Positions 18,472-28,674 of a stretch of DNA of 64,000 nt are shown in pieces. A model generated the notes under the pieces. It did no database searches, was not told where the DNA came from, and was given only the letters and a program-made list of their open reading frames with translations. The translations under genes were made by a program, and so were the position numbers. Positions within the stretch are counted from its first letter, which is position 1. Every line of letters starts with the position of its first letter. Origin of the DNA: Pseudomonas sp. FP1742 (GTDB lineage Bacteria > Pseudomonadota > Gammaproteobacteria > Pseudomonadales > Pseudomonadaceae); contig NZ_CP117460.1 in assembly GCF_030687145.1 (NCBI RefSeq), positions 1,178,001 to 1,242,000 on the forward strand, written 5' to 3'.

Positions 18472-19284
18472 TCAGATATGCAGAATGTATTCGCGGACCA
18501 GCTTGCTGCCGAAATACGCCAGCATCAGCAGGCAGAAACCGGCAAGGGTCCAGCGGATGGCTTTGTGCCCGCGCCAGCCCAGGCGATTGCGCCCCCAGAG
18601 CAGCACGCTGAACACGATCCAGGCCAGGCACGCCAGCAGGGTTTTATGCACCAGATGCTGGGCGAACAGGTTCTCGACGAATAGCCAGCCGGAGATCAAC
18701 GACAGCGACAGCAGGCTCCAGCCGGCCCAGAGGAAGCCGAACAGCAGGCTTTCCATGGTTTGCAGTGGCGGGAAGTTCTTGATCAGTCCGGATGGGTGCT
18801 TGTGCTTGAGCTGATGGTCCTGAACCAGCAGCAGCAAGGCCTGGAACACCGCAATGGTGAACATGCCGTAAGCGAGGATCGACAGGAGAATGTGGGCGAG
18901 AATGCCGGGTTCTTCGTCGATGACCTGTACCGTGCCGGCGGGGGCGAACTGTGCCAGCAACACCGTTGCGGCGCCCAGCGGGAACAGCAATACAAGGAGG
19001 TTTTCCACCGGTATCCGTGAGCAGGCCAGCAGGGTCAGGGCGATGACCGCCGCGGCAATCAGGCTGGCGGCGCTGAAAAAGTCCAGCGCCAGGCCGACCG
19101 GGGTCAGCAGATAGGTGATCAGGCTGGCGCTGTGGGCCAGCACGGCCAGCACGCCGAGCGTGACCAGCAGGCGTTTGTTCGCCTTGGCGCCGGAGGCCAG
19201 GCGAGTGCCTTGATAGAAGGTCGCAGCGGCATATAAGCAGGCGGCGGCGAGGGTGGTAAGCAAACTGGGTGACAAGGGGAGCAT
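18472..19284 (-). CDS. ypjD: CcsA/YpjD-like inner-membrane protein
   Basis: A 270-residue protein with about eight hydrophobic segments, a cytochrome-c-assembly (CcsA/HemX-like) membrane domain. The start at 19284 (MLPLSPSLLTTLAAACLYA) is chosen because upstream in-frame sequence would reach into the ffh promoter region and is not hydrophobic. It is divergent from ffh and upstream of the CNNM gene. E. coli YpjD has been linked with the adjacent CNNM protein rather than cytochrome c maturation, so the latter role should not be assumed. Confidence 0.88.
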   Translation of the reverse strand: MLPLSPSLLTTLAAACLYAAATFYQGTRLASGAKANKRLLVTLGVLAVLAHSASLITYLLTPVGLALDFFSAASLIAAAVIALTLLACSRIPVENLLVLLFPLGAATVLLAQFAPAGTVQVIDEEPGILAHILLSILAYGMFTIAVFQALLLLVQDHQLKHKHPSGLIKNFPPLQTMESLLFGFLWAGWSLLSLSLISGWLFVENLFAQHLVHKTLLACLAWIVFSVLLWGRNRLGWRGHKAIRWTLAGFCLLMLAYFGSKLVREYILHI

Positions 19285-19494
19285 AAATCCTGTTAGGCAA
19301 GCCCGAAAGGCGTTGAGTTTGGCATAGAACCCATGTGGCACGAAAGACCATGCAAGCTGACGGCGAGGTGTCCGCCAGACGCAGTCTTCGCTATAATCCG
19401 CGACCTGCCCACGCCGCAGGCTCGCCGAGCACATGTTGATTCCGGTCTGGGCCGCCATTATCCCGGTCTACACAGGGCCTGAAAGGATCGCGCA

Positions 19495-20871
19495 ATGTTT
19501 GAAAACTTAACCGACCGTCTCTCGCAGACGCTGCGCCATGTCACCGGCAAGGCCAAGCTGACCGAAGACAACATCAAAGACACCCTGCGTGAAGTGCGCA
19601 TGGCGTTGCTCGAAGCCGACGTCGCCTTGCCGGTGGTCAAAGACTTCGTCAATTCGGTCAAGGAGCGCGCTGTCGGCACCGAGGTGTCGCGCAGCCTGAC
19701 GCCGGGCCAGGCCTTCGTGAAGATCGTCCAGGCCGAACTCGAAAGCCTGATGGGCGCGGCCAACGAAGATCTGAACCTCAGCGCCGTTCCGCCAGCCGTG
19801 GTGCTGATGGCCGGTTTGCAGGGCGCGGGTAAAACCACCACCGCCGGCAAACTCGCTCGCTTCCTTAAGGAGCGCAAGAAGAAGTCGGTCATGGTCGTGT
19901 CCGCGGACGTTTACCGTCCGGCGGCGATCAAGCAGCTGGAAACCCTGGCCAGCGACATCGGCGTGACGTTCTTCCCGTCCGACCTGAGCCAGAAGCCGGT
20001 CGACATCGCGCAAGCGGCTATTAAAGAAGCCAAGCTGAAATTCATCGACGTGGTCATCGTCGATACCGCCGGTCGTCTGCACATCGATGAGGAGATGATG
20101 GGCGAGATCAAGGCGCTGCACGCCGCGATCAATCCGGTCGAAACCCTGTTCGTGGTCGATGCCATGACCGGCCAGGACGCCGCCAATACGGCCAAGGCCT
20201 TCGGCGACGCACTGCCGCTGACCGGTGTGATCCTGACCAAGGTCGACGGCGATGCCCGTGGCGGTGCCGCGCTGTCGGTGCGTGCCATTACCGGCAAGCC
20301 GATCAAGTTCATCGGTATGGGCGAGAAGAGCGAAGCGCTCGAACCGTTCCACCCTGAGCGTATCGCATCGCGCATCCTCGGCATGGGCGACGTGCTCAGC
20401 CTGATCGAACAGGCCGAAGCGACCCTCGACAAGGACAAGGCCGACAAACTGGCCAAGAAGCTGAAGAAGGGCAAGGGCTTCGACCTCGAAGACTTCCGCG
20501 ATCAGCTGCAACAGATGAAGAACATGGGCGGCCTCGGCGGCCTCATGGATAAACTGCCGAACATCGGTGGCGTGAACCTGGCGCAGATGGGCAATGCCCA
20601 GGGTGCGGCAGAGAAACAATTCAAGCAGATGGAAGCCATCATCAATTCCATGACCCCGGCCGAGCGCCGCGACCCTGAGCTGATCAGCGGTTCGCGCAAG
20701 CGCCGGATCGCCATGGGCTCCGGCACTCAGGTGCAGGACATCGGTCGCTTGATCAAGCAGCACAAGCAGATGCAGAAGATGATGAAGAAATTCTCCGCCA
20801 AAGGCGGAATGGCCAAAATGATGCGCGGCATGGGCGGTATGTTGCCCGGCGGTGGCATGCCCAAGATGTAA
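19495..20871 (+). CDS. ffh: Signal recognition particle protein Ffh
   Basis: A 458-residue SRP GTPase that binds 4.5S RNA and signal sequences of nascent inner-membrane proteins and docks on FtsY. The N domain covers 1-95. The G domain has GLQGAGKTTTAGKLA (about 105), DTAGRLHIDEEMM and TKVDGDARGGAAL. The Met-rich M domain from about 325 ends in MMRGMGGMLPGGGMPKM. The length is standard. It is a single transcription unit divergent from ypjD. Confidence 0.98.
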   Translation: MFENLTDRLSQTLRHVTGKAKLTEDNIKDTLREVRMALLEADVALPVVKDFVNSVKERAVGTEVSRSLTPGQAFVKIVQAELESLMGAANEDLNLSAVPPAVVLMAGLQGAGKTTTAGKLARFLKERKKKSVMVVSADVYRPAAIKQLETLASDIGVTFFPSDLSQKPVDIAQAAIKEAKLKFIDVVIVDTAGRLHIDEEMMGEIKALHAAINPVETLFVVDAMTGQDAANTAKAFGDALPLTGVILTKVDGDARGGAALSVRAITGKPIKFIGMGEKSEALEPFHPERIASRILGMGDVLSLIEQAEATLDKDKADKLAKKLKKGKGFDLEDFRDQLQQMKNMGGLGGLMDKLPNIGGVNLAQMGNAQGAAEKQFKQMEAIINSMTPAERRDPELISGSRKRRIAMGSGTQVQDIGRLIKQHKQMQKMMKKFSAKGGMAKMMRGMGGMLPGGGMPKM

Positions 20872-21021
20872 AGAATTCGCGCGGGAGCTTGCTCCTGCGC
20901 CGACCCACACGGACGTGGGATCTCCAGCAAACCCGCGCTTGGCGGGAGCTGACTGGCCATCTTCAACGATGGCTCTATAGCAAATCTGGATGGCACGCCG
21001 ATAGGCGCCGGAAAAAGACAT

Positions 21022-21049
21022 TTGCAAAAGTCCGGATATTCCTTAGAAT
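21022..21049 (+). promoter_or_regulatory. Candidate sigma-70 promoter of rpsP-rimM-trmD-rplS
   Basis: TTGCAA at 21022-21027 and TAGAAT at 21044-21049, spacer 16. It lies about 70 bases before rpsP in a 250-base gap after ffh that otherwise holds only a small GGAGC-TT-GCTCC hairpin near 20885. Confidence 0.6.
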
Positions 21050-21121
21050 ATGCGGCCTTTCGGGCACCTATGCCCGCTGTGCATTTAGATTTGCAGCACC
21101 GACTACAGGAACGATGTTCAC

Positions 21122-21373
21122 ATGCTAACAATCCGTCTTGCCCTTGGCGGCTCCAAAAAGCGCCCGTTTTACCACTTGACCGTAACCGACAGCCGCAACC
21201 CGCGTGACGGTTCGCACAAGGAACAGGTTGGTTTCTTCAACCCTGTTGCTCGTGGTCAAGAAGTTCGTCTGTCCGTGAACCAAGAGCGCGTAGCCTACTG
21301 GCTGAGCGTTGGTGCACAACCTTCTGAGCGCGTTGCTCAGTTGTTGAAGGAATCTGCTAAGGCTGCGGCCTGA
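21122..21373 (+). CDS. rpsP: 30S ribosomal protein S16
   Basis: An 83-residue ribosomal protein with the conserved start [20 protein letters not shown] and GFFNPVA. It is the first gene of the conserved rpsP-rimM-trmD-rplS operon, with rimM five bases after its stop. Confidence 0.98.
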   Translation: MLTIRLALGGSKKRPFYHLTVTDSRNPRDGSHKEQVGFFNPVARGQEVRLSVNQERVAYWLSVGAQPSERVAQLLKESAKAAA

Positions 21374-21378
21374 GCAAT

Positions 21379-21915
21379 ATGAACGCGACGCCAGCTGTTG
21401 CTGATGATTTGATCGTTATCGGCAAGATTTATTCTGTTCACGGCGTTCGCGGCGAAGTGAAGGTGTATTCCTTTACTGATCCGATTAAAAACCTGTTGGA
21501 CTATAAAACCTGGACGCTCAAGCGCGAAGGTAACGTAAAGCAGGTCGAGCTGGTCAGTGGACGTGGGAACGACAAGTTCCTGGTCGCAAAGCTCAAGGGT
21601 CTTGATGATCGTGAAGAAGCTCGTCTTCTGGCTGGTTATGAGATCTGCGTGCCGCGCAACCTGTTCCCTGAATTGACCGACGGCGAGTACTACTGGTACC
21701 AGCTGGAAGGTCTGAAGGTCATTGATACTCACGGGCAATTGTTCGGGAAAATCGATCATCTTCTGGAAACCGGCGCCAATGATGTAATGGTGGTCAAGCC
21801 TTGCGCTGGCAGCCTGGATGATCGCGAACGCCTGTTGCCCTATACCGAGCAATGCGTATTGGCCGTCGACCTTGCTGCAGGCGAGATGAAGGTGGAATGG
21901 GATGCGGACTTCTAA
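21379..21915 (+). CDS. rimM: 16S rRNA processing protein RimM
   Basis: A 178-residue 30S-assembly factor that binds S19. The N-terminal RimM domain has [21 protein letters not shown]. The C-terminal PRC-barrel begins near residue 100 ([14 protein letters not shown]) and ends VEWDADF. It sits between rpsP and trmD, with only two bases between its stop and the trmD GTG. Confidence 0.97.
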   Translation: MNATPAVADDLIVIGKIYSVHGVRGEVKVYSFTDPIKNLLDYKTWTLKREGNVKQVELVSGRGNDKFLVAKLKGLDDREEARLLAGYEICVPRNLFPELTDGEYYWYQLEGLKVIDTHGQLFGKIDHLLETGANDVMVVKPCAGSLDDRERLLPYTEQCVLAVDLAAGEMKVEWDADF

Positions 21916-21917
21916 AC

Positions 21918-22670
21918 GTGGCTAACCTGCGCGTAGAAGTGATCAGTTTGTTTCCCGAGATGTTCTCCGCCATCAGCGAGTACGGCATCACCAGTCGTGC
22001 GGTGAAACAGGGGTTGTTGCAGCTTACCTGTTGGAACCCGCGAGATTACACGACGGATCGACATCACACTGTGGACGATCGCCCATTTGGCGGTGGTCCG
22101 GGCATGGTGATGAAGATCAAGCCCCTGGAAGATGCTCTGGTTCACGCCAAGGCAGCAGCCGGGGAGGCGGCGAAGGTAATTTACCTGTCCCCCCAAGGCC
22201 GTCAACTGACTCAGTCGGCGGTGCGCGAGTTGGCGAATCTGGATGCATTGATCCTGATTGCCGGCCGCTATGAAGGCATTGACGAGCGTTTTATTGAAGC
22301 TCATGTCGATGAAGAGTGGTCGATTGGCGACTATGTACTGTCTGGCGGCGAGCTGCCGGCGATGGTCCTGATCGATGCGGTTACACGACTGCTGCCTGGA
22401 GCTTTAGGGCATGCGGACTCCGCCGAGGAAGATTCCTTTACGGATGGTTTGCTGGATTGCCCGCACTACACCCGACCGGAGGTGTATGCGGATCAGCGTG
22501 TTCCCGACGTATTGCTAAGTGGCAATCACGCGCACATCCGGCGTTGGCGTTTACAGCAGTCCCTTGGTCGGACCTATGAACGACGCGCCGATCTTCTGGA
22601 AAGCCGCTCGCTTTCTGGAGAAGAGAAGAAGCTGCTCGAGGAATACATCCGCGAGCGGGACGATAGTTAA
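21918..22670 (+). CDS. trmD: tRNA (guanine37-N1)-methyltransferase
   Basis: A 250-residue SPOUT methyltransferase that makes m1G37 in tRNAs and prevents +1 frameshifting. Visible motifs: [11 protein letters not shown] at the N-terminus, [30 protein letters not shown] and the knot-region [13 protein letters not shown]. The GTG start at 21918 gives the family N-terminus ([12 protein letters not shown]); an ATG farther upstream lies inside rimM. Confidence 0.97.
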   Translation: MANLRVEVISLFPEMFSAISEYGITSRAVKQGLLQLTCWNPRDYTTDRHHTVDDRPFGGGPGMVMKIKPLEDALVHAKAAAGEAAKVIYLSPQGRQLTQSAVRELANLDALILIAGRYEGIDERFIEAHVDEEWSIGDYVLSGGELPAMVLIDAVTRLLPGALGHADSAEEDSFTDGLLDCPHYTRPEVYADQRVPDVLLSGNHAHIRRWRLQQSLGRTYERRADLLESRSLSGEEKKLLEEYIRERDDS

Positions 22671-22715
22671 CAACGTATCGATGGTAGATCCGACGATTTA
22701 CCTTAGGAGCACAGC

Positions 22716-23066
22716 ATGACTAACAAAATCATCCTTGCACTCGAAGCAGAGCAGATGACTAAAGAGATCCCTACCTTTGCCCCGGGCGACACCATTGTCG
22801 TTCAGGTGAAAGTGAAGGAAGGCGATCGTTCGCGTCTGCAAGCGTTCGAAGGCGTAGTTATCGCCAAGCGTAACCGCGGCGTAAACAGTGCTTTCACCGT
22901 TCGTAAAATCTCCAACGGTGTTGGTGTAGAGCGTACTTTCCAGACCTACAGCCCGCAAATCGACAGCATGGCCGTTAAGCGTCGCGGTGACGTACGTAAA
23001 GCCAAGCTGTACTACCTGCGTGACCTGTCCGGTAAAGCAGCTCGCATCAAGGAAAAACTGGCTTAA
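22716..23066 (+). CDS. rplS: 50S ribosomal protein L19
   Basis: A 116-residue ribosomal protein at the subunit interface, with [20 protein letters not shown] and [18 protein letters not shown]. It is the last gene of the operon; a strong SD (TTAGGAG) precedes the ATG, and a terminator follows. Confidence 0.98.
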
Positions 23067-23116
23067 GTCCGGCTTCCGATGCCGAAAAGCTGGCCTCTCC
23101 GGGCTGGCTCTTCAAG

Positions 23117-23152
23117 AAAATGCCTCGTATCGAAAGATGCGGGGCATTTTTC
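23117..23152 (+). terminator. Terminator after rplS
   Basis: AAAATGCC at 23117-23124 pairs with GGCATTTT at 23143-23150, with a T-rich 3' side, 51 bases after the rplS stop. Confidence 0.85.
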
Positions 23153-23192
23153 GTTATGGCTGTATTTAATGCTGTTCAGTTGGGGTGCGTAG

Positions 23193-23285
23193 CTTGTGGG
23201 GGCGGGCTTGCTCGCGAAGGCGGTGCGCCAGGCAACATTGATGTCGACTGACACGCCGCCTTCGTGAGCAAGCTCGCTCCCACAT
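23193..23285. repeat. Inverted REP pair, diverged
   Basis: CTTGTGGGGGCGGGCTTGCT at 23193 and, inverted, TTCGTGAGCAAGCTCGCTCC near 23261. The arms extend inward (GAAGGCGGTG against CGCCGCCTTC). Both halves differ by one base from the 14-bp IS110 target found in other copies. Confidence 0.85.
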
Positions 23286-23316
23286 GGGTCGCGGCGTTAG
23301 GGGTGGGCTGCACAAA

Positions 23317-23349
23317 AGCAAACGCCCCGAACCAGTCGGGGCGTTTGCT
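23317..23349 (-). terminator. Terminator of suhB
   Basis: A perfect 14-bp stem, AGCAAACGCCCCGA with TCGGGGCGTTTGCT, loop of five. The minus-strand side is followed by TTTTG, and it lies 31 bases beyond the suhB stop. Confidence 0.9.
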
Positions 23350-23380
23350 TGAGGTGTTTCGGCGTTTTGTGTCTGGGTGC

Positions 23381-24199
23381 TTAGCGCTTCAGCGAAGCTG
23401 GCAGGTGCGGCTGAATCGCCGTCAATACTGCTTTGAAGCACTTGGTATTGCCGGCGACGACGTGGCCTTTCTCGAGGAAGTCGTGACCGCCGGTGAAGTC
23501 GCTCACCAGGCCGCCAGCTTCCTGGATCAGCAGGGCGCCCGCAGCCATGTCCCACTCGGACAGGCCTGATTCCCAGAATGCGTCGAAACGGCCGGCGGCC
23601 ACGTAGGCCAGGTCCAGGCTGGCTGCGCCAGCGCGGCGGATGCCGGCGGTCTGGCCAACCAGGGCGCGGAACATGCCCAGGTAGTTGTCGAGGTTGTCCA
23701 TCTGGTCGTCACGGAACGGGAAGCCGGTACCCAGCAGGGCGCCGTCCAGGCTGGTACGGCCGCTGACGCGCAGGCGACGACCGTTCAGTTGAGCGCCGCG
23801 ACCACGGCTGGCGGTGAATTCTTCCTGGCGAACCGGGTCCAGAACAACAGCGTGTTCCAGGCGGCCGCGGTATTTGCAGGCGATGCTGACAGCGAAGTGA
23901 GGAATGCCGCGCAGGAAGTTGGTGGTGCCGTCCAGTGGATCGATGATCCACAGGTATTCTTCGCCTTCGATGCCGGTGCCGGCGTGCATGCCGGTTTCTT
24001 CACCCATGATCGAGTGATTCGGGTAGGCCTTGCGCAGTGCGTCGATGATTTTCTGTTCGGCAGCGCGATCTACCTCGGATACGTAATCCTTGGCGTCTTT
24101 TTCGTCGACCTTGATGGTATCCAGGCGCTCGATGGAGCGGAAGATCAATTCACTGGCGCTGCGGGCGGCGCGCAGCGCGATATTCAGCATGGGCTGCAT
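23381..24199 (-). CDS. suhB: Inositol-1-monophosphatase family protein
   Basis: A 272-residue Mg-dependent phosphatase. The metal-binding motifs are present: GEETG (about residue 67), WIIDPLDGTTNFLRGIPHFA (about 82) and EWDMAAGALLIQEAGG (about 215). In Pseudomonas SuhB also affects ribosome assembly and virulence regulation. It is divergent from trmJ, with the two starts about 150 bases apart. Confidence 0.96.
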   Translation of the reverse strand: MQPMLNIALRAARSASELIFRSIERLDTIKVDEKDAKDYVSEVDRAAEQKIIDALRKAYPNHSIMGEETGMHAGTGIEGEEYLWIIDPLDGTTNFLRGIPHFAVSIACKYRGRLEHAVVLDPVRQEEFTASRGRGAQLNGRRLRVSGRTSLDGALLGTGFPFRDDQMDNLDNYLGMFRALVGQTAGIRRAGAASLDLAYVAAGRFDAFWESGLSEWDMAAGALLIQEAGGLVSDFTGGHDFLEKGHVVAGNTKCFKAVLTAIQPHLPASLKR

Positions 24200-24345
24200 G
24201 GATGTGTCACCTAAGGTTGTTAAAGAAAGCCGGGCATTCTATCAGAAAGTTTCTACAGGAGAAGGTCGACGTTCGCTTTCATAGCTTAACGGTAGGATGC
24301 TCTGTAAGATTCTGCTCCCGATTATCGTGTTCGAGAGCGCCTCCC

Positions 24346-25116
24346 TTGCTGCAAAACATTCGTGTCGTCCTGGTCAATACCAGTCACCCCGGAAATATCG
24401 GCGGTGCTGCGCGTGCCATGAAGAACATGGGCCTGTCGCGGCTGGTGCTGGTCGAGCCGCGGTTGTTCCCGCACCACGAGGCCGATGCGCGTGCGTCCGG
24501 TGCCGGCGATATCCTTGAAAATGCGCAAGTCGTCGCCACCTTGGAAGATGCCTTGGTCGGCTGCAATCTGGTGCTGGGTACCAGTGCCCGTGATCGTCGC
24601 ATTCCCTGGCCGTTGCTCGATCCCCGTGAGTGCGGTGTGAAGGTGGTCGAGGAAGCGGGGCGGGGTGCCGAGATTGCGCTGGTGTTTGGTCGTGAAGACT
24701 CCGGCCTGACCAATGAAGAGCTGCAGCGATGTCATTATCATGTGCACATCCCCTCAGACCCTGAGTTCAGTTCGTTGAACCTCGGGGCGGCGGTGCAGGT
24801 GTTGAGCTATGAAGTGCGCATGTCCTGGCTGGCGGCCCAGGGTCAGCCGAGCAAGGTCGAGAAGGAAGAAGTGGCGTCCACCAAGAGTGGTGAGCTGGCG
24901 ACCATGGATGAGCTGGAGCGATTCTATGAGCACCTGGAGCAGACCCTGGTGGCTATCGAGTTTCTCGACCCGGAAAAGCCTCGGCACTTGATGGCGCGCC
25001 TGCGTCGGTTGTACGGACGCAGCTCGGTCAGTCGGGCGGAAATGAATATATTGCGTGGCATCCTCACGGAAACCCAGAAAGCGGCCCGTGGTGAGCTTCT
25101 AAAGCGGAAGGATTAA
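24346..25116 (+). CDS. trmJ: tRNA (cytidine/uridine-2'-O-)-methyltransferase TrmJ
   Basis: A 256-residue SpoU-family enzyme that 2'-O-methylates position 32 of tRNAs. The family N-terminus [26 protein letters not shown] is seen at once after a TTG start at 24346; the frame is open farther upstream but that part has no family similarity. [13 protein letters not shown] and [12 protein letters not shown] are further SpoU motifs. Its TAA shares one base with the first of two tandem ATGs of cysE. Confidence 0.94.
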   Translation: MLQNIRVVLVNTSHPGNIGGAARAMKNMGLSRLVLVEPRLFPHHEADARASGAGDILENAQVVATLEDALVGCNLVLGTSARDRRIPWPLLDPRECGVKVVEEAGRGAEIALVFGREDSGLTNEELQRCHYHVHIPSDPEFSSLNLGAAVQVLSYEVRMSWLAAQGQPSKVEKEEVASTKSGELATMDELERFYEHLEQTLVAIEFLDPEKPRHLMARLRRLYGRSSVSRAEMNILRGILTETQKAARGELLKRKD

Positions 25117-25118
25117 TG

Positions 25119-25895
25119 ATGTTCGAGCGTTTGCGTGAAGATATTCAGAGTGTTTTTCATCGTGACCCGGCGGCGCGTAATGCTTTTGAAGTCCTGACCT
25201 GCTATCCGGGGATGCATGCCATCTGGATCCATCGCCTGTCGTCGGTCCTGTGGCGCGCCGAGCTGAAATGGCTGGCGCGGCTGGTGTCGAACTTCGGTCG
25301 CTGGTTGACCGGGATCGAGATTCATCCGGGCGCCAAAGTGGGTCGTCGTTTCTTTATCGATCATGGCATGGGCATCGTCATCGGTGAAACCGCTGAAATC
25401 GGCAACGATGTCACCCTCTATCAAGGCGTGACGCTTGGCGGTACCAGCTGGAACAAAGGCAAGCGTCACCCGACTCTGGAGGATGGCGTGGTGGTCGGCG
25501 CGGGTGCCAAGGTGCTCGGCCCGTTCACGGTCGGTGCTGGCGCCAAGGTCGGCTCCAATGCCGTGGTCACCAAGGCTGTTCCTGCTGGGGCGACTGTTGT
25601 CGGGATTCCTGGGCGGATCATCGTCAAGTCCGACGACGAGCAGGATGCCAAGCGTAAGGCGATGGCCGAGAAGATCGGTTTCGATGCCTACGGTGTCGGT
25701 GAAGACATGCCGGACCCGGTGGCTCGCGCGATCGGTCAGTTGCTCGATCACCTGCAGGCGGTCGATGGGCGTCTGGAAGGGATGTGCGGGGCGCTGAAGG
25801 ATCTGGGCAGTAATTACTGTGCCAAGGATCTGCCTGAACTGCGTGAAGAAGACTTTGCTTGTGTGAAAGACAAGGACGAAAGCAAGGCCGGCTGA
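25119..25895 (+). CDS. cysE: Serine O-acetyltransferase
   Basis: A 258-residue enzyme that acetylates serine for cysteine synthesis, supplying sulfur for the downstream isc system. The N-terminus [21 protein letters not shown] is the family helical start; the left-handed beta-helix has [22 protein letters not shown], with the catalytic His-Asp region, and [16 protein letters not shown]. Two ATGs are in tandem (25116, 25119); the second fits homologues and SD spacing. The C-terminal tail beyond residue 190 is longer than in E. coli, as usual for Pseudomonas. Confidence 0.95.
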   Translation: MFERLREDIQSVFHRDPAARNAFEVLTCYPGMHAIWIHRLSSVLWRAELKWLARLVSNFGRWLTGIEIHPGAKVGRRFFIDHGMGIVIGETAEIGNDVTLYQGVTLGGTSWNKGKRHPTLEDGVVVGAGAKVLGPFTVGAGAKVGSNAVVTKAVPAGATVVGIPGRIIVKSDDEQDAKRKAMAEKIGFDAYGVGEDMPDPVARAIGQLLDHLQAVDGRLEGMCGALKDLGSNYCAKDLPELREEDFACVKDKDESKAG

Positions 25896-26015
25896 TTCGC
25901 TGCAGGGTCGCATTCAGGCATTTGCACCGCGCTGGTTGGTGTGCCATTACGCCACAGACCCTGCTATGATGCGCGCGCTCTTTTGCGGGTAAACCCGAGT
26001 AAAGCACTAGGACTT

Positions 26016-26048
26016 ATAGTTGACTTAAATACTCGGGAATTGCATACT
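26016..26048 (+). promoter_or_regulatory. isc promoter with overlapping type 1 IscR site
   Basis: The 25-mer at 26016-26040 (ATAGTTGACT, TAAATACTCGG, GAAT) fits the type 1 IscR consensus, which begins ATA-YYGACT and ends in a STAT-like half. A sigma-70 promoter lies within it: TTGACT at 26020-26025, spacer 17, CATACT at 26043-26048. Holo-IscR would cover the -35 box, giving the usual feedback repression. Confidence 0.85.
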
Positions 26049-26079
26049 CGCCCCATTCCGAACTCCGTGGTAATTGTCC

Positions 26080-26571
26080 ATGCGACTGACTACAAAAGGC
26101 CGATACGCCGTGACCGCCATGCTTGACCTGGCGTTGCACGCGCAGCACGGGCCGGTGTCCCTGGCCGATATCTCCGAGCGCCAAGGCATCTCCCTGTCCT
26201 ACCTCGAGCAGCTTTTCGCCAAATTGCGCCGCAGCAATCTGGTGTCCAGTGTTCGTGGCCCGGGCGGTGGTTACCAACTGTCCCGCGACATGCAGGGCAT
26301 CCAGGTCGCCCAGGTGATCGATGCGGTCAACGAATCGGTCGATGCAACCAAATGCCAGGGACAGGGTGATTGCCATTCCGGCGACACCTGTCTGACCCAC
26401 CACTTGTGGTGCGATCTGAGCCTGCAGATTCACGAATTTCTGAGCGGTATCAGCTTGGCTGACCTTGTAACTCGCCGTGAGGTGCAAGAAGTAGCCCAGC
26501 GTCAGGACCAGCGCCGTTGCAACAGCAAGGCGCCACGCCTGGACAAGATTGAAGCGTCCGCCGTCGAATGA
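26080..26571 (+). CDS. iscR: Fe-S cluster regulator IscR
   Basis: A 163-residue Rrf2-family winged-helix repressor. [20 protein letters not shown] is the standard start, [31 protein letters not shown] the recognition-helix/wing region, and three cysteines near residues 92-105 ([16 protein letters not shown]) bind the [2Fe-2S] cluster, with the His in LTHHLW. ATG at 26080 is preferred over an upstream TTG. It is the first gene of iscRSUA-hscBA-fdx-iscX. Confidence 0.97.
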   Translation: MRLTTKGRYAVTAMLDLALHAQHGPVSLADISERQGISLSYLEQLFAKLRRSNLVSSVRGPGGGYQLSRDMQGIQVAQVIDAVNESVDATKCQGQGDCHSGDTCLTHHLWCDLSLQIHEFLSGISLADLVTRREVQEVAQRQDQRRCNSKAPRLDKIEASAVE

Positions 26572-26621
26572 CAGCCAAAGAGCTAGCGGCACGCCAGCCA
26601 GCCTGATTTAGGAGATAGTCC

Positions 26622-27836
26622 ATGAAATTGCCGATTTACCTTGATTACTCTGCGACCACCCCGGTTGATCCGCGTGTCGCGCAAAAGATGAGTGAATGCC
26701 TGCTGGTCGACGGAAACTTCGGTAACCCGGCGTCCCGTTCCCACGTGTTCGGCTGGAAAGCCGAAGAGTCCGTCGAGAACGCTCGTCGTCAGGTCGCTGA
26801 CCTGGTTAACGCCGACCCGCGCGAAATCGTCTGGACCTCCGGTGCCACCGAGTCCGACAACCTGGCAATCAAGGGTGCGGCGCATTTCTACTCCACCAAA
26901 GGCAAGCACCTGATCACCACCAAGATTGAGCACAAGGCTGTCCTCGACACCATGCGCCAACTGGAGCGTGAGGGTTTCGAAGTGACCTACCTCGATCCTC
27001 GCGAAGATGGTCTGGTCACTCCGGAAATGGTCGAAGCTGCCCTGCGTGACGACACCATCCTGGTCTCGGTCATGCACGTGAACAACGAAATCGGCACCAT
27101 CAACGACATCGCCGCCATCGGTGAGCTGACCCGTTCCCGGGGCATCCTGTTCCACGTCGACGCTGCTCAGTCCACCGGCAAGGTCGAGATCGACCTGTCG
27201 AAGCTGAAAGTCGACCTGATGTCGTTCTCTGCCCACAAAACCTATGGCCCTAAAGGCATCGGCGCGCTGTACGTCAGCCGCAAGCCGCGTGTGCGCATCG
27301 AAGCGACCATGCACGGCGGCGGTCATGAGCGTGGCATGCGTTCCGGCACCCTGGCGACTCACCAGATCGTCGGCATGGGCGAAGCGTTCCGTGTGGCCAA
27401 GGAAGACATGGCTGCCGAGAATGCACGCATCAAAGCCCTGAGCGACCGTTTCTTCAAACAGGTCGAAGGCCTGGAAGAGCTGTACGTCAACGGCAGCATG
27501 ACCGCCCGCGTACCGCACAACCTGAACCTGAGCTTCAACTACGTCGAAGGCGAGTCGCTGATCATGGCGCTCAAGGATCTGGCGGTTTCGTCCGGTTCGG
27601 CCTGCACCTCGGCATCGCTTGAGCCTTCGTACGTTCTGCGCGCCCTGGGCCGCAATGACGAACTGGCACACAGCTCGATTCGCTTCACCTTCGGTCGCTT
27701 CACCACCGAAGAAGAAATCGACTACGCCGCGCAGAAAGTCTGCGAGGCCGTCACCAAGCTGCGCACTCTGTCGCCGCTGTGGGACATGTACAAAGACGGC
27801 GTCGACATTTCGAAAATCGAGTGGGCGGCACACTGA
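26622..27836 (+). CDS. iscS: Cysteine desulfurase IscS
   Basis: A 404-residue PLP enzyme that takes sulfur from cysteine for Fe-S and tRNA thiolation. [14 protein letters not shown] starts the protein, the PLP Lys is in [18 protein letters not shown] (about 205), and the catalytic Cys loop is [21 protein letters not shown] (about 328). The C-terminus binds IscU. A GGAG SD precedes the ATG. Confidence 0.98.
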   Translation: MKLPIYLDYSATTPVDPRVAQKMSECLLVDGNFGNPASRSHVFGWKAEESVENARRQVADLVNADPREIVWTSGATESDNLAIKGAAHFYSTKGKHLITTKIEHKAVLDTMRQLEREGFEVTYLDPREDGLVTPEMVEAALRDDTILVSVMHVNNEIGTINDIAAIGELTRSRGILFHVDAAQSTGKVEIDLSKLKVDLMSFSAHKTYGPKGIGALYVSRKPRVRIEATMHGGGHERGMRSGTLATHQIVGMGEAFRVAKEDMAAENARIKALSDRFFKQVEGLEELYVNGSMTARVPHNLNLSFNYVEGESLIMALKDLAVSSGSACTSASLEPSYVLRALGRNDELAHSSIRFTFGRFTTEEEIDYAAQKVCEAVTKLRTLSPLWDMYKDGVDISKIEWAAH

Positions 27837-27858
27837 TATTCAAGTCGCCGCAACCGGG

Positions 27859-27883
27859 CCCTGCGAATCCACGATTTGCAGGG
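27859..27883 (+). other. Hairpin between iscS and iscU
   Basis: CCCTGC(G)AATC, CAC, GATT(T)GCAGGG: a stem of about ten pairs in the 85-base iscS-iscU gap with no T run. It may protect or process the polycistronic mRNA. No function is known here. Confidence 0.45.
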
Positions 27884-27921
27884 TTTCAAGAGCGACTCCT
27901 GATGAGTGAGGATTAAGAATC

Positions 27922-28308
27922 ATGGCTTACAGCGAAAAGGTCATCGACCACTACGAGAACCCGCGCAACGTCGGCAAGATGGACGCGGAAGATCCTGATG
28001 TCGGCACCGGCATGGTCGGCGCTCCGGCGTGCGGTGACGTGATGCGTCTGCAGATCAAGGTCAACGAACAAGGCATCATCGAAGACGCCAAGTTCAAGAC
28101 TTACGGTTGCGGTTCGGCAATCGCCTCCAGCTCCCTGGCGACCGAGTGGATGAAAGGCAAGACTCTGGATGAAGCAGAGACCATCAAGAACACTCAGCTG
28201 GCCGAAGAACTGGCCCTGCCGCCAGTGAAAATTCACTGCTCCGTACTCGCCGAAGACGCTATCAAAGCGGCCGTTCGCGACTACAAGCAGAAGAAAGGCT
28301 TGATCTGA
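27922..28308 (+). CDS. iscU: Fe-S cluster scaffold IscU
   Basis: A 128-residue scaffold on which clusters are built. Ligands are visible: PACGDVM (C37 region), [16 protein letters not shown] (C63 region) and KIHCSVL (C106 region), with the HscA-binding LPPVK motif near residue 99. Preceded by AGGATTAAG. Confidence 0.98.
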   Translation: MAYSEKVIDHYENPRNVGKMDAEDPDVGTGMVGAPACGDVMRLQIKVNEQGIIEDAKFKTYGCGSAIASSSLATEWMKGKTLDEAETIKNTQLAEELALPPVKIHCSVLAEDAIKAAVRDYKQKKGLI

Positions 28309-28342
28309 CTTTCAAGATTTGGCGACGAGTAAGGAGTCACCG

Positions 28343-28666
28343 ATGGCTATCAGCATGACAGAAGCGGCTGCTCAACACGTGCGACGCTCCCTCAACGGGC
28401 GCGGCAAGGGTGATGGGATTCGTCTGGGTGTTCGCACCACGGGCTGTTCCGGCCTTGCCTATGTGCTGGAGTTTGTCGACGAGGTGGGCGCGGACGATCA
28501 GGTGTTCGAAAGTCACGGCGAGAAAGTGATCATCGACCCGAAAAGCCTGGCATACCTGGACGGCACCGAGCTTGATTTCGTCAAGGAAGGGTTGAACGAA
28601 GGCTTCAAGTTCAACAACCCCAACGTACGCGGTGAATGTGGCTGCGGCGAAAGCTTCAACATCTGA
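28343..28666 (+). CDS. iscA: A-type Fe-S carrier IscA
   Basis: A 107-residue carrier with the three conserved cysteines, [13 protein letters not shown] and the C-terminal [12 protein letters not shown] at 28343 follows an AAGGAG SD. It lies in the isc operon 34 bases after iscU. Confidence 0.97.
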   Translation: MAISMTEAAAQHVRRSLNGRGKGDGIRLGVRTTGCSGLAYVLEFVDEVGADDQVFESHGEKVIIDPKSLAYLDGTELDFVKEGLNEGFKFNNPNVRGECGCGESFNI

Positions 28667-28674
28667 GGCTACTC

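Noticed and set aside
20880..20905. GGAGC-TT-GCTCC hairpin after ffh as a terminator
   Set aside because: Stem is short and not followed by T residues; it looks like a REP remnant.
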